Below are positions 1 through 9,290 of a stretch of 64,000 bases of DNA, piece by piece; the stretch's first letter is position 1; each line of letters starts with the position of its first letter. The stretch lies in assembly GCF_002813295.1 (NCBI RefSeq), contig NZ_PHUE01000001.1, positions 2,852,001 to 2,916,000 of the forward strand, read 5' to 3'. The position numbers and the translations under genes are program-made. The notes under the pieces were generated by a model, which was not told the origin of the DNA, made no database searches, and saw only the letters and a program-made list of their open reading frames with translations. The DNA is from Flavobacterium sp. 5 (lineage in GTDB: Bacteria > Bacteroidota > Bacteroidia > Flavobacteriales > Flavobacteriaceae).

Positions 1-494
1 GGAATCCAGGTACGTGACCAAATACTTTCTCCTTGAGAAAAAACAAAAGGTTTCTTTTTGTCAGCAGTTTGTTCTGGTTTTAGCCATTGTAAAGCTATAG
101 ATTCTTTTGTAGTGTAGTAATAGATGTTTACTTTGGTAGTATTGGGTTCGATAGTTATATGAAGTGGTTTTCCATGGAATTCAACTTCTTTACCCAATTC
201 GAATTTGGTTTCTTTTTCTTCATCGCCCAAAGTAACTTTGGTAATATTTAAAGTGTTTTCGTCAAAAATAATTTCGTTTCCTTTTGAAATATTTTCAATC
301 TGCCAAGAAGCTTTTCCAGAAATAGTTTGAGTATTAAAATCGACTTTGATATCTAAGTCCAAATGTTTGGCAACTGCTTCAGCTGGATTTGAAAAGGAAT
401 GAGAATCTTTTACAACTTCATGTTTAGTTGTGCTTTCTTTTTTTTGACAAGCGGTGAAAGCAATAATAATTAATAGTAAGCTTATTTTCTTCAT
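1..494 (-). CDS. M1-family metallopeptidase (leukotriene A4 hydrolase-like), N-terminal part only
   Basis: I translated this minus-strand frame by hand. It is open from the ATG at 494 to the window edge (164 codons), so the zinc-binding catalytic half lies outside. It begins with a short signal peptide and a lipobox (TAC at residues 14-16, then QKKES), so it should be a lipoprotein. The later segment reads LQWLKPEQT and then SQGESIWSRTWIP. This closely resembles the N-terminal beta-domain of M1 aminopeptidases of the LTA4-hydrolase type, where the same place reads LQWLTPEQT and SQCQAIHCR. The expected role is removal of N-terminal residues from peptides outside the cytoplasm. The family call is firm from this motif; the substrate is unknown. 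Confidence 0.8.
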   Translation of the reverse strand, partial: MKKISLLLIIIAFTACQKKESTTKHEVVKDSHSFSNPAEAVAKHLDLDIKVDFNTQTISGKASWQIENISKGNEIIFDENTLNITKVTLGDEEKETKFELGKEVEFHGKPLHITIEPNTTKVNIYYYTTKESIALQWLKPEQTADKKKPFVFSQGESIWSRTWI

Positions 495-523
495 ATAAAA
501 ATATTTGCATCTAAGTTAAAAAT

Positions 524-558
524 AAAAACCCGTTCTGAAAATTTCAAAACGGGTTTTT
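524..558 (-). terminator. Intrinsic terminator after pdhC
   Basis: An 11-bp stem (AAAAACCCGTT / AACGGGTTTTT) ends in a T run when read on the minus strand. It lies 23 bases past the pdhC stop and before the M1 peptidase start. It should end the pdhA-pdhC transcript, and the run of A and T on both sides may let it work in both directions. Confidence 0.85.
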
Positions 559-580
559 ATTATGGTGAAAATTAAGCAGC

Positions 581-2215
581 TTATGCAAGCATAGTTACTG
601 GATTTTCGATGTATTGCTTTAATGTTTGTAAAAACTGAGCTCCTGTTGCTCCATCGATTGTACGGTGATCACAAGCCAATGAAAGCATCATAGTATTTCC
701 TACTACAATTTGACCATTTTTTACAACTGGTTTTTCTACAATAGCTCCAACTGATAATATAGCTGAGTTTGGTTGGTTGATGATAGAATTAAATTCAGTT
801 ATACCAAACATTCCAAGGTTAGAAACAGTGAAAGTACTACCTTCCATTTCTTGTGGTCCAAGTTTTTTGTTTTTAGCTCTACCTGCAAGATCTCTTACAC
901 TTGCACCAATCTGAGAAAGGCTCATTGCGTCAGTAAATCTTAAAACTGGAACTACTAATCCATCCTCAACAGCTACCGCAACACCAATATTTACATGATG
1001 ATTGATAATGATAGCATCTTCTTTCCATTGAGAGTTGATTTTTGGGTGTTTTTTCAATGCTAAAGCACAAGCTTTGATTACCATATCATTGAAAGATACT
1101 TTGGTATCTGGCACTGAATTAATAATAGCTCTTGACTGCATAGCATCGTCCATTGTAACTTCAATCACAAGGTTGTAATGAGGCGCTGTAAACAATGATT
1201 CTGCCAAACGTTTCGCAATGATTTTACGCATTTGCGAATTTTTGATTTCTTCTGTAAAAACTTCTCCTGCTGGTACAAATACTTTTGGAGCTTCTGTTTT
1301 TGCAGTTTCTGAAGTTTTAGGAGCTGAGCTAGCTGCTGGAGCAGAAGTTGCTGGTGTAAAGTTTTCAATATCGCTTTTTACGATACGTCCGTTTTCACCT
1401 GAGCCTTTTACTTGTGTTAATTGAATTCCTTTATCGCTTGCTATTTTTTTAGCTAATGGTGATGCTAAAATTCTTTTTCCGTCGCTTACTGTTTCAATTA
1501 CTTCAGCAGGTTTGTCTGATGAAGCAGGTTTAGCATCTTCTTTAACTTCAGCAATTGGTGCAGATCCACCAGTTTTATAGTTTTCTGCAATTCCGCTAAT
1601 ATCTGTTCCTGCAGGCCCAATGATAGCTAAAAGACTATCAACTGGTGCAGTATTTCCTTCCTGAATTCCAATATATAAAAGAGTTCCTTCATTGAAAGAC
1701 TCAAATTCCATTGTTGCTTTGTCAGTTTCGATTTCGGCAAGAATATCACCTTCGGCAACTGAGTCACCTACTTTTTTCAACCAAGAAGCTACCGTTCCTT
1801 CAGTCATAGTATCACTCAAACGAGGCATTGTTACTACAATAACTCCTTTTGGTAATGCTGCAGCTGGAGCAGCTGTTGTAGAAGCTTCTGCTGTTTTAGC
1901 TTCAACTGGAGCCGGTGTTGATTCTGCTGCTGCTGGTGCAGCTGCCCCTCCAGCTATTAAAGCTGAAACATCTTCTCCTTCTTTTCCAATAATTGCTAAT
2001 AAAGAGTCTACTGGTGCAGTTTCCCCTTCTGGGATTCCAATATATAAAAGTGTTCCTTCGTTGAAGGATTCAAATTCCATTGTTGCTTTGTCTGTCTCAA
2101 TTTCAGCTAAGATATCACCTTCGCTAATTTTGTCTCCTACTTTTTTAAGCCAAGCTGCTACCGTTCCTTCTGTCATAGTATCGCTCAAGCGAGGCATTGT
2201 TACAATTGTTGCCAT
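581..2215 (-). CDS. pdhC: Pyruvate dehydrogenase E2, dihydrolipoamide acetyltransferase
   Basis: This is the E2 core of the pyruvate dehydrogenase complex (544 aa). It moves the acetyl group from lipoamide to coenzyme A. Two lipoyl domains are visible at about residues 2-77 and 125-200, each with the lipoylation motif ETDKATMEFE (Lys43 and Lys166). Ala/Pro-rich linkers follow, then a peripheral subunit-binding domain at about 247-288 and the catalytic domain from about 320. The active-site motif DHRTIDG places His517 and Asp521 near the C-terminus. The two lipoyl domains are nearly identical in places, which suggests a recent or homogenised duplication. It sits 7 bases after pdhA, so the two are cotranscribed. 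The E1-beta gene is not adjacent. Confidence 0.95.
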   Translation of the reverse strand: MATIVTMPRLSDTMTEGTVAAWLKKVGDKISEGDILAEIETDKATMEFESFNEGTLLYIGIPEGETAPVDSLLAIIGKEGEDVSALIAGGAAAPAAAESTPAPVEAKTAEASTTAAPAAALPKGVIVVTMPRLSDTMTEGTVASWLKKVGDSVAEGDILAEIETDKATMEFESFNEGTLLYIGIQEGNTAPVDSLLAIIGPAGTDISGIAENYKTGGSAPIAEVKEDAKPASSDKPAEVIETVSDGKRILASPLAKKIASDKGIQLTQVKGSGENGRIVKSDIENFTPATSAPAASSAPKTSETAKTEAPKVFVPAGEVFTEEIKNSQMRKIIAKRLAESLFTAPHYNLVIEVTMDDAMQSRAIINSVPDTKVSFNDMVIKACALALKKHPKINSQWKEDAIIINHHVNIGVAVAVEDGLVVPVLRFTDAMSLSQIGASVRDLAGRAKNKKLGPQEMEGSTFTVSNLGMFGITEFNSIINQPNSAILSVGAIVEKPVVKNGQIVVGNTMMLSLACDHRTIDGATGAQFLQTLKQYIENPVTMLA

Positions 2216-2222
2216 AATTGAT

Positions 2223-3221
2223 TTATAGTTTATGAGGTGTGAATGGATAGTTTTCTTGATCGTATACTACATCGTATAATTGTTGAATTTCTGGGTAAGG
2301 AGATTCTTCTGCAAATTGAACACATTCTTCAACACGATCTTTTACTCTTTGATCAATTACTTCAATTTCAGCTTCAGTAGCATATTTTTGATCTAAAATC
2401 ACATCTAAAACTTGCGTGATTGGATCTATTTTTTTGTATTCTTCAACTTCTTCTTTAGAACGGTATAATTGAGCATCAGACATAGAGTGACCTCTGTATC
2501 TATATGTTTTCATCTCAAGGAAAGTTGGTCCATCACCACGTCTTGCTCTGTCGATTGCTTCAGTCATTGCTTCGGCAACTTTTACAGGATTCATTCCGTC
2601 AACTGGTCCGCAAGGCATTTCGTATCCTAAACCTAGTTTCCATATATCAGTATGATTTGCAGTTCTTTCAACAGAAGTTCCCATTGCATATCCATTGTTT
2701 TCAACAATGAAAACTACAGGAAGTTTCCATAACATAGCCATATTGAAGGCTTCATGTAAAGAACCTTGACGTGCAGCTCCATCTCCGAAGTATGTCATAG
2801 TAACTCCACCGGTTCCATTGTATTTGTCTCCAAATGCTAAACCAGCTCCCAATGGAATTTGACCACCTACAATTCCGTGTCCACCATAAAAACGGTGCTC
2901 TTTAGAAAAAATGTGCATTGATCCACCCATTCCTTTAGAAGTTCCAGTTGCTTTTCCTAAAAGTTCAGCCATTACTCGTCTTGGGTCTACACCCATACCA
3001 ATTGGTTGAACGTGATTTCTGTAAGCAGTAATCATTTTGTCTTTTGTCAAGTCCATAGCATGTAAAGCACCTGCTAAAACTGCCTCTTGACCATTATATA
3101 AGTGTAGAAAACCTCTAACTTTTTGTTGAATGTATAATGCCGCAAGTTTGTCTTCAAACTTTCTCCAAAGTAGCATGTCTTCATACCACTTTAAATAAAC
3201 TTCTTTTGTAACTTCTTTCAT
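2223..3221 (-). CDS. pdhA: Pyruvate dehydrogenase E1 component, alpha subunit
   Basis: This 332-aa protein is the thiamine-diphosphate-binding alpha subunit of heterotetrameric pyruvate dehydrogenase. It decarboxylates pyruvate and passes the acetyl unit to E2. The ThDP motif is seen as GDGAARQGS, ending in VENNGYAMGTS about 30 residues later. The regulatory-loop segment YRYRGHSMSD is also present, typical of E1-alpha. The gene leads a two-gene operon with pdhC. The beta subunit (pdhB) is not in the window, so it must be encoded elsewhere, as is common in Flavobacteriia. The start is supported by the alpha-family N-terminus (YLKWYEDMLLWRKFE). Confidence 0.95.
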   Translation of the reverse strand: MKEVTKEVYLKWYEDMLLWRKFEDKLAALYIQQKVRGFLHLYNGQEAVLAGALHAMDLTKDKMITAYRNHVQPIGMGVDPRRVMAELLGKATGTSKGMGGSMHIFSKEHRFYGGHGIVGGQIPLGAGLAFGDKYNGTGGVTMTYFGDGAARQGSLHEAFNMAMLWKLPVVFIVENNGYAMGTSVERTANHTDIWKLGLGYEMPCGPVDGMNPVKVAEAMTEAIDRARRGDGPTFLEMKTYRYRGHSMSDAQLYRSKEEVEEYKKIDPITQVLDVILDQKYATEAEIEVIDQRVKDRVEECVQFAEESPYPEIQQLYDVVYDQENYPFTPHKL

Positions 3222-3300
3222 CTGAAATAATTCTTTTGCTTAAGTGTTATTGTTTTATCAATTGTGACCTAGTAACGCAAAATAGTTTCCTCACCACAAA

Positions 3301-3329
3301 TTTGCGCCCCGAAGGGATCGGGATGCAAA
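3301..3329. repeat. Imperfect inverted repeat upstream of pdhA
   Basis: Arms TTTGCGCCCCGA and TCGGGATGCAAA (10 of 12 positions complementary) flank a 5-base loop. It is noticeably GC-richer than its surroundings and lies 80-110 bases upstream of the pdhA start. It could be a small dispersed repeat or a regulatory hairpin; its function is unknown. Confidence 0.5.
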
Positions 3330-3346
3330 AATAACACATTCCTATT

Positions 3347-3381
3347 AAGAACTAAAATTTAAAAGCTAAATTTTAGTTCTT
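3347..3381. terminator. Hairpin terminator at the end of cdd
   Basis: A perfect 14-bp stem (AAGAACTAAAATTT / AAATTTTAGTTCTT) with a 7-base loop begins 3 bases past the cdd stop. The long T run follows it on the plus strand, while the minus-strand exit is poor in T. It may therefore work better against antisense transcription, or only weakly for cdd. Confidence 0.6.
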
Positions 3382-3384
3382 TTT

Positions 3385-3867
3385 TTAAAGTAATTTGTTA
3401 TCAAACATAAAAGGGAGTAAATTTTTTAAGGATGATGACTGATGTATTTCTCCTGTTTCGCCCATATAATAGATTTCTATTGGCGTATTTTGGCGTATTT
3501 CATATTCAGCAATTGATTGCCTGCAAGCACCACAAGGAGGAACTGGTGTAGTTGTAGAATTGTTGTCTGAAGTAGCGGTAATTACTATTTTTAATATACT
3601 AGCCTCTGGATAAACAGCTCCAGCATAAAATATCGCAACTCTTTCTGCACAAAGTCCAGAGGGATATGCTGCATTTTCTTGATTAGAGCCTACAACAATT
3701 TCTCCATTGTTCAGTAAAATAGCTACACCGACTCTAAATTTAGAATAGGGTGCGTAGGCATTTTTTCTTATTTCTATTGCTTTTTTCATCAAGTTTTGTT
3801 CCTCTTGAGGTAATTCTTGAATGGATTCAAATACATTAATTTTTGAAGTAATTGTTATTTCTTTCAT
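3385..3867 (-). CDS. cdd: Cytidine deaminase
   Basis: This 160-aa enzyme hydrolyses cytidine and deoxycytidine to the uridine forms in pyrimidine salvage. The zinc site is clear: CAERVA supplies the first cysteine and the catalytic glutamate, and PCGACRQ supplies the other two cysteines. The length fits the homotetrameric Cdd type, with a short extra N-terminus of about 25 residues. It stands between the pdhA and porV transcripts and has hairpins on both sides, so it is probably transcribed alone. Confidence 0.93.
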   Translation of the reverse strand: MKEITITSKINVFESIQELPQEEQNLMKKAIEIRKNAYAPYSKFRVGVAILLNNGEIVVGSNQENAAYPSGLCAERVAIFYAGAVYPEASILKIVITATSDNNSTTTPVPPCGACRQSIAEYEIRQNTPIEIYYMGETGEIHQSSSLKNLLPFMFDNKLL

Positions 3868-3950
3868 TTGAATGCCGTTTTGATGATTTCTAATTAGCTA
3901 AAATAAAATTGTTTTTTTATTTTTAAAGAACAGTATAATTTGTTACTTAA

Positions 3951-3997
3951 AAAACAAAAAATCCAGACTTCATTGCTGAAATTGGATTTTTTTGTTT
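3951..3997 (-). terminator. Terminator after porV
   Basis: The stem pairs AAACAAAAAATCCA with TGGATTTTTTTGTTT around an 18-base loop. It lies 18 bases past the porV stop (minus strand) and should end the porU-porV transcript. Confidence 0.7.
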
Positions 3998-4014
3998 TTA
4001 TATTAAAATTTCTA

Positions 4015-5208
4015 CTAATAGGTTTCGTATTTTTCCCCAAAGTTGAATGATAAAGAGAAACGTAAAGTATTTTCTAATGGGTTTTGTACTTTAGATGTTG
4101 AGAATAGGTATGAAACATCTACTTTGACAGTACTGTATTTAAAACCAGCTCCAAGTGAGAAAAACTCTCTTGCTCCTTTGTCTGGGTTTTCATGAAAATA
4201 TCCAGCGCGAAATGAAAAAGAATCTTGATAAACATATTCAGATCCCAATGAGTAAGTTACCTCTTTCAATTCTTCGCTAAATCCTCCAGGAGCATCTGAA
4301 AATGATTGGAACATTCCTGCAAACCAGCCTATGTTTTTATAGTCTTCATTAGATATTTCGTAATCAGTTTTGTCAATAATACCATCATTGTTCATGTCTT
4401 TACCTTCATAAACACCAGCACTAGTGTTGAATACTTGTGGCGTTGGTACTAATAATTTACTTAATTCTAGATTAACGGAAATTTTATTGTATTCGTCTAA
4501 AATAAAATCAAATCCTCCTCCAAGTTTCATATTGGCGGGTAAAAAATTGCCATTTATGATATCATTGTCATAATGTAGTTTTGGTCCCATGTTTTGAAAA
4601 TTAAAACCAGCCCTCCATCTACCATTAAAATCACTATATGCAATTTCTTCTGATTGATAGAACCCAGCTACATCTACTGCAAAACTACTAGCTGCGGTAG
4701 CATCATTATTTTCAGTTGCTACTTTTAGATTTGAGTTTATGTAACGACCCGCTACTGCCATGGAAAATTGGTCACTCAATTTTTGTGAATATGATAAATC
4801 AAATGCAAATTCATTGGGAGAAACCTTCACAACATCACTATCAAAATCTTTTCTTAATTCAATTTCACCTAGGCCAAAATAACGAAAACTGGCAGCAAAA
4901 GCACTTCTGTCGCTATATTTATTGTAATAGTTTAATTGAGCTAATGAAATATCATTAACTAATTCAGTTAAATATGGAGTGTAACTTACCGAAAACCCTT
5001 GTTGATCTTCAGCAAAAGCATATTTCGAGGGATTCCACTGTTGTGAAAAACCATCTGTAGAGGTAGCAACTCCATTGTCTGCCATACCTGCTGCTCTGGC
5101 ATCTGCAGCTACAAGAAGAAAAGGTACTGCCGTTGTAATATTGTTTTCCTGAGCTTGAATGAAATTAAATGGATGAAAGAATATTACTAATAAAAGGACT
5201 TTTTTCAT
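4015..5208 (-). CDS. porV: T9SS outer-membrane shuttle protein PorV (LptO)
   Basis: This 397-aa protein has a Sec signal peptide (cleavage after IQAQ) followed by AVPFLLVAADARAAGMADNG, the hallmark opening of the PorV family. The rest alternates aromatic and polar residues as in an outer-membrane beta-barrel and ends in an aromatic-containing strand. In the type IX system PorV binds the C-terminal domains of cargo after translocation and brings them to the sortase PorU. The gene lies 42 bases after porU in the same direction, so the two form an operon, which matches their joint function. Confidence 0.93.
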   Translation of the reverse strand: MKKVLLLVIFFHPFNFIQAQENNITTAVPFLLVAADARAAGMADNGVATSTDGFSQQWNPSKYAFAEDQQGFSVSYTPYLTELVNDISLAQLNYYNKYSDRSAFAASFRYFGLGEIELRKDFDSDVVKVSPNEFAFDLSYSQKLSDQFSMAVAGRYINSNLKVATENNDATAASSFAVDVAGFYQSEEIAYSDFNGRWRAGFNFQNMGPKLHYDNDIINGNFLPANMKLGGGFDFILDEYNKISVNLELSKLLVPTPQVFNTSAGVYEGKDMNNDGIIDKTDYEISNEDYKNIGWFAGMFQSFSDAPGGFSEELKEVTYSLGSEYVYQDSFSFRAGYFHENPDKGAREFFSLGAGFKYSTVKVDVSYLFSTSKVQNPLENTLRFSLSFNFGEKYETY

Positions 5209-5250
5209 TATTTTAGATAAAAATTAATTTGGCATAAATATACTATAAAA

Positions 5251-8200
5251 TTAAAGAATCACAAGTTTTTCAATCTTTTCAACTTTCTTATTGGATAAGG
5301 TTGCCTTTACGGTAAGCTTATAAACATAAACTCCTTTTCCAATTCTATTTCCAAAATCATCCCGAGTGTCCCATGTTATTTCTCGTGATAAAAAGCCTGG
5401 AGTAGTAATGGTTTGGTTTTTTGTCCAAACAACTTTTCCAGTAATTGTTAATACTTGTACCTGTACTTCTAAGGGTTCATTTGGTTTATTATGGGTAAAC
5501 CAAAACTCTGTATAGTTTATACAAGGATTTGGGTAATTTAATACGTTTGTTAATGTTACGGTTTCGTTTCCGACAACTAAAAATTGTATTTCAGAAGTTG
5601 TAGCATTATTGTATACATCCCAAACAGTAAATGTAATTGTATGCAGGCCTGTTTTTAAATTCCTAAAAGGAAAGTGTAAATTACCTTTAGTATAGCTATC
5701 TAACTCGGTTTGGTAATAATCATTCAAAATAGTAGGGTTGTTTACATCTCCATCTAATACAGCTACTATATCATGACCAATCCCTCCCGCAGTATTTATC
5801 CCGCTTTCATCCTCCAAATAGGCAATAAAAATAGGTGATTCATTGGTAATGCCTCCTGAGACAAATGTTTCATCATTCATATATAACTTCACTTTTGGAG
5901 TATTATTGTCTGCAACTGCATTTTCATTAATTCCGCCTATCTTTATTGTTGTATCATAGCCAGTTACATCTTCTAATAATTGGTTTTTTTGAGCATAAAA
6001 ACTTATTTTTCCATTATCCAAAGGAATACGAATATCTTTTGGAACAATAAAACTGTATTCAAATTGGCCATTGGTTACAGATGCATTTCCTCTAAAAATT
6101 GCTTCACCTAATGCTGAGAAATTTATTGTGGGACTATAGCCATCATTATTTAATGTGCTTTTGGTTGTTTTTTTATCAAATAAGATTGTAGATAAAGCTC
6201 CATTATAATTAGTAATTGTTATATTGTTTTCATCGGTTATTTCTCCAGATATTTTCATTTTAGACAATGATTTGAAATCGGGAATTGTTTGATTAACTGG
6301 TATGTCATTTACTTTGGTAAGTATTATTTTTGGTTTAGGAATAGCAAGAAATATTGCTGGATCACCTATATAAAGAACGACGTTTGTTGCTGAGTTTGGA
6401 TTTTCATTTTTAGATATTCTTAAAGCTTCGGCTATAGAAACATATTGGTTGGAGCCATAAGCTAAAAGGTTTTTTGCAAAAACATCATTGAAATTTTCAG
6501 CACTAAATTGTCCAATTGAACGAATAGTTGAAACTAGAGAAATTGCTCCTCCTTTTGAATTCCAATAAATATATTCTCCAGCTGTAGGTCTAGTGGGGTT
6601 GTCAAAGCGAGAAAACTCGCATGTTATAGTTATAAATAAGGGATATTTATATTGATTAGTTAAGCTTTGGCTATCAGCTTTGTCCCAAATTCGCTCACTT
6701 GACAGGCCATCTTCTCCTCCGTGACCTAAATAATTGAAAACTAATGCTCCTTTTTCAAATTCGTTGTAAAATTCGGATTTGACTTTAGGATATCTTTCTC
6801 CGCCTGCAGAAGCTTCTTGAGTATAAGCATCTAAAAATATTTTAGATACATTCAGAAATGGTTTTTGAGTTTCAATTTCGTCTGATACAGTATTTTGTCT
6901 TGATTGTAAAGTGGCATCAGAGGTTTTGTCTGAATCATCGGCGAGAGTAATATAATTATTTCTCCATGAACCATATGCTTTTTTGTCATAGTATTCGAAA
7001 ACTTTGTTAACCATTTCATTAGCTTGAGTTGTGTTACTAACTAACATTCTACCAATAGCTATATCAACACCTCCATAATAATTGGTAATATTTCCTTCAG
7101 TATCATCCATTAATCCATAAAAATCATCAGAAGCAAAAGAAGCTTCACTAATAGTATTACTGATTAAAGACTCATATATGGGGACAATGTTATTATTGTT
7201 TGAAATTCTATTTTTGTAATCGAAAGAAGCATCTCCAAAAAGATTTACATATTTTACTTTTTTATCGGTAGATGAAGCGTTGTCGTAAATGTATTTAATA
7301 CAATTTCTAATCGCTGCAATATCTTGTTTTCCTGAAGCAAATTCTTCGTAAATAGATTCTAATGTAAGTACTTTTACATTTAAATTAGAATTTATCCGGT
7401 GAAAAGAAGCCAGTTTCTCTGCTTGAGTTCTTAAAAAATCTGGAGTGATTATTACATAGTCAATGTCTTGAAATTGACCTTGCGTATTTTTGAATATTGT
7501 TCCTTTTATATTAGTGTTAGCTATTTTTGATTTGCTTTCTTTTAAAGGAGAGTAGTAGTCATTTGAGTCGATGGCAATGTATTTTTGGAGCTCACCTAGA
7601 TTATCCTTGAAAGAGAATGTGTTTCCACTAATATTTTCTGTTTTGGTTACATTATATATATCGCTTACATTCCAAATTTGAGAAATAGATGTAGCGTTTG
7701 AGAAATTATAGGATACTACACCAAGACTTGAATTAGCTAAATCATATTGAAAATGAAATTGCTTTCCGAATCCCTGTAGTTTACTTTTTGCTTTTAATTG
7801 AATAAAATCTAAGAAACCTTTAGATCCAGGAACTCCGTTGTTGTTATAAATTAATTTTATTTTTATGCTTGGGGAACCAGTAAATGTAGTATTAGATAGT
7901 TTTTTTTGTTCATATTGTTTGTCATCACCTGAAATTAAGGATGTAAATGAAACAGTACCAACATCAAGTCCATTGGCTGCTACTTTAAAAGAAGTAGGGG
8001 TATAAGCGGCTGATGCCAAAGAAATGTTCAAATTAACTGGCGTAGATATGTCAATGTTAGGGTAATCAAATGTAAATTCTTGTGTTTCATTAATTTCAAA
8101 TGATTCTCCAACCCATTGGCGTCCTACTTGTGCAATGTTTTTTTCGTCTACTTCGTGAAATTGATAATCATCATATGAAGTTAGAGTAGTAGTACTGGCA

Positions 8201-9078
8201 GCTGTTGGCTGTTGCATGTCCAAAATTCTTTTTCCATCATCTCCCTGTACTGTTATATAATAATAAGATTTTGTGTCATACAAATTAATGTTAGTTTGAC
8301 TTTCTTCATTCCAATTTGAAGTTCCTTCACCGTAAAATAAAATATAATCCTCAGAATTGAAAACACCATCATTTTCTCCTTGTATTTGGATTGCATTTTC
8401 TGTTAAATCATTTGGGTAAAAAGAGCTATTTGCTAGCGGAAGCATCTTACCTCCATTACCGTAGAGTTTTATTTTTTTTGGATTAATGCCATTTAAATTA
8501 ATGCCTAATTGTTGTAAGAATTCTTTCGAAATTTTATAAACTCCAGATTTTTCTATGTAAAAACGGTACCAATCTCCTGAATTTAAAACTGAATTATTGA
8601 TGTTGACTTTGTTTTTAATTGAAGTATTTTTTTTGGTAGAGCCATTATTTATCGTGTAAGAAAAAGATTTTACTCTTTTGTATCCTGAGTTATCCTTTAT
8701 TATAGGGGAGATTCTTAAAAAATTTTGAATGTTATCTCTCGATTTAACATTATAAAAATTGGTTTTTATTGAAGAAGGGATGATTGATGGATTTAAATTC
8801 CCAAGGGAGGAAGCTGTTATTGCATCATAGATTATATTTGTAATTTGAAGGCTTTTTACATCTAAATCATTACTGCTATTTAAATTTAAATTGTAATAAA
8901 GTGCTCTATCAAACGGGTCATAAGAATAGCTATTTCCTTTAAAAACAGGTGTTTGTGTTTTAGTATTTATAGATGATATAGTGTTGTTTTCTAACCAGTC
9001 AATAGTTATATCTCCTTTTGCTTGAGCAAATGTTAGAATTGGAAACAGTAAGATAAAATAAAAGACTAGATTTCTCAT
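5251..9078 (-). CDS. porU: T9SS sortase PorU, gingipain-like C25 cysteine peptidase
   Basis: This 1275-aa secreted protein has a signal peptide (cleavage after TFAQ), a long beta-rich N-terminal region, and a C25 peptidase domain at about residues 540-900. The catalytic pair can be placed: His786 in NYLGHGGEDG and Cys820 in TITCEFSRFDN, as in gingipains. In type IX secretion PorU removes the C-terminal sorting domain of cargo and attaches the protein to the surface. Its own C-terminus resembles a sorting-type beta domain (NYPNPC, then KGVYVYKLTVK). It is divergent from gldJ and cotranscribed with porV. This link among porU, porV and gldJ is typical of gliding Flavobacteriia. Confidence 0.93.
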   Translation of the reverse strand: MRNLVFYFILLFPILTFAQAKGDITIDWLENNTISSINTKTQTPVFKGNSYSYDPFDRALYYNLNLNSSNDLDVKSLQITNIIYDAITASSLGNLNPSIIPSSIKTNFYNVKSRDNIQNFLRISPIIKDNSGYKRVKSFSYTINNGSTKKNTSIKNKVNINNSVLNSGDWYRFYIEKSGVYKISKEFLQQLGINLNGINPKKIKLYGNGGKMLPLANSSFYPNDLTENAIQIQGENDGVFNSEDYILFYGEGTSNWNEESQTNINLYDTKSYYYITVQGDDGKRILDMQQPTAASTTTLTSYDDYQFHEVDEKNIAQVGRQWVGESFEINETQEFTFDYPNIDISTPVNLNISLASAAYTPTSFKVAANGLDVGTVSFTSLISGDDKQYEQKKLSNTTFTGSPSIKIKLIYNNNGVPGSKGFLDFIQLKAKSKLQGFGKQFHFQYDLANSSLGVVSYNFSNATSISQIWNVSDIYNVTKTENISGNTFSFKDNLGELQKYIAIDSNDYYSPLKESKSKIANTNIKGTIFKNTQGQFQDIDYVIITPDFLRTQAEKLASFHRINSNLNVKVLTLESIYEEFASGKQDIAAIRNCIKYIYDNASSTDKKVKYVNLFGDASFDYKNRISNNNNIVPIYESLISNTISEASFASDDFYGLMDDTEGNITNYYGGVDIAIGRMLVSNTTQANEMVNKVFEYYDKKAYGSWRNNYITLADDSDKTSDATLQSRQNTVSDEIETQKPFLNVSKIFLDAYTQEASAGGERYPKVKSEFYNEFEKGALVFNYLGHGGEDGLSSERIWDKADSQSLTNQYKYPLFITITCEFSRFDNPTRPTAGEYIYWNSKGGAISLVSTIRSIGQFSAENFNDVFAKNLLAYGSNQYVSIAEALRISKNENPNSATNVVLYIGDPAIFLAIPKPKIILTKVNDIPVNQTIPDFKSLSKMKISGEITDENNITITNYNGALSTILFDKKTTKSTLNNDGYSPTINFSALGEAIFRGNASVTNGQFEYSFIVPKDIRIPLDNGKISFYAQKNQLLEDVTGYDTTIKIGGINENAVADNNTPKVKLYMNDETFVSGGITNESPIFIAYLEDESGINTAGGIGHDIVAVLDGDVNNPTILNDYYQTELDSYTKGNLHFPFRNLKTGLHTITFTVWDVYNNATTSEIQFLVVGNETVTLTNVLNYPNPCINYTEFWFTHNKPNEPLEVQVQVLTITGKVVWTKNQTITTPGFLSREITWDTRDDFGNRIGKGVYVYKLTVKATLSNKKVEKIEKLVIL

Positions 9079-9148
9079 GGAAATTGATAACGATTTGGAG
9101 TGTAAATAATTGATAAAAGTAAATAAAAAATATTAAAAGTCTTTTTTC

Positions 9149-9178
9149 TTGTTTTGTGTAATAAAAAATATATTTTTG
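9149..9178 (+). promoter_or_regulatory. Promoter for gldJ
   Basis: TTG at 9149-9151, 19 bases, then TATTTTTG at 9171-9178 match the Bacteroidota sigma-A consensus TTG-N19-TAnnTTTG. The leader to the gldJ ATG is about 105 bases. Confidence 0.65.
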
Positions 9179-9290
9179 CGTTTTAATATATCTAAAAAAA
9201 CGTTAAAAATTAAGTTGAAAAGGGTTTTGTGGTTTAATTTTAATTATTAAATTGCACAACCTAAATTTTAATAATTACCTACTAGAAACT

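Noticed and set aside
1692..2228. A 178-codon plus-strand frame opposite pdhC
   Set aside because: It is antisense to the Ala/Pro-rich and lipoyl-coding part of pdhC and arises from that codon bias; no promoter or start supports it.
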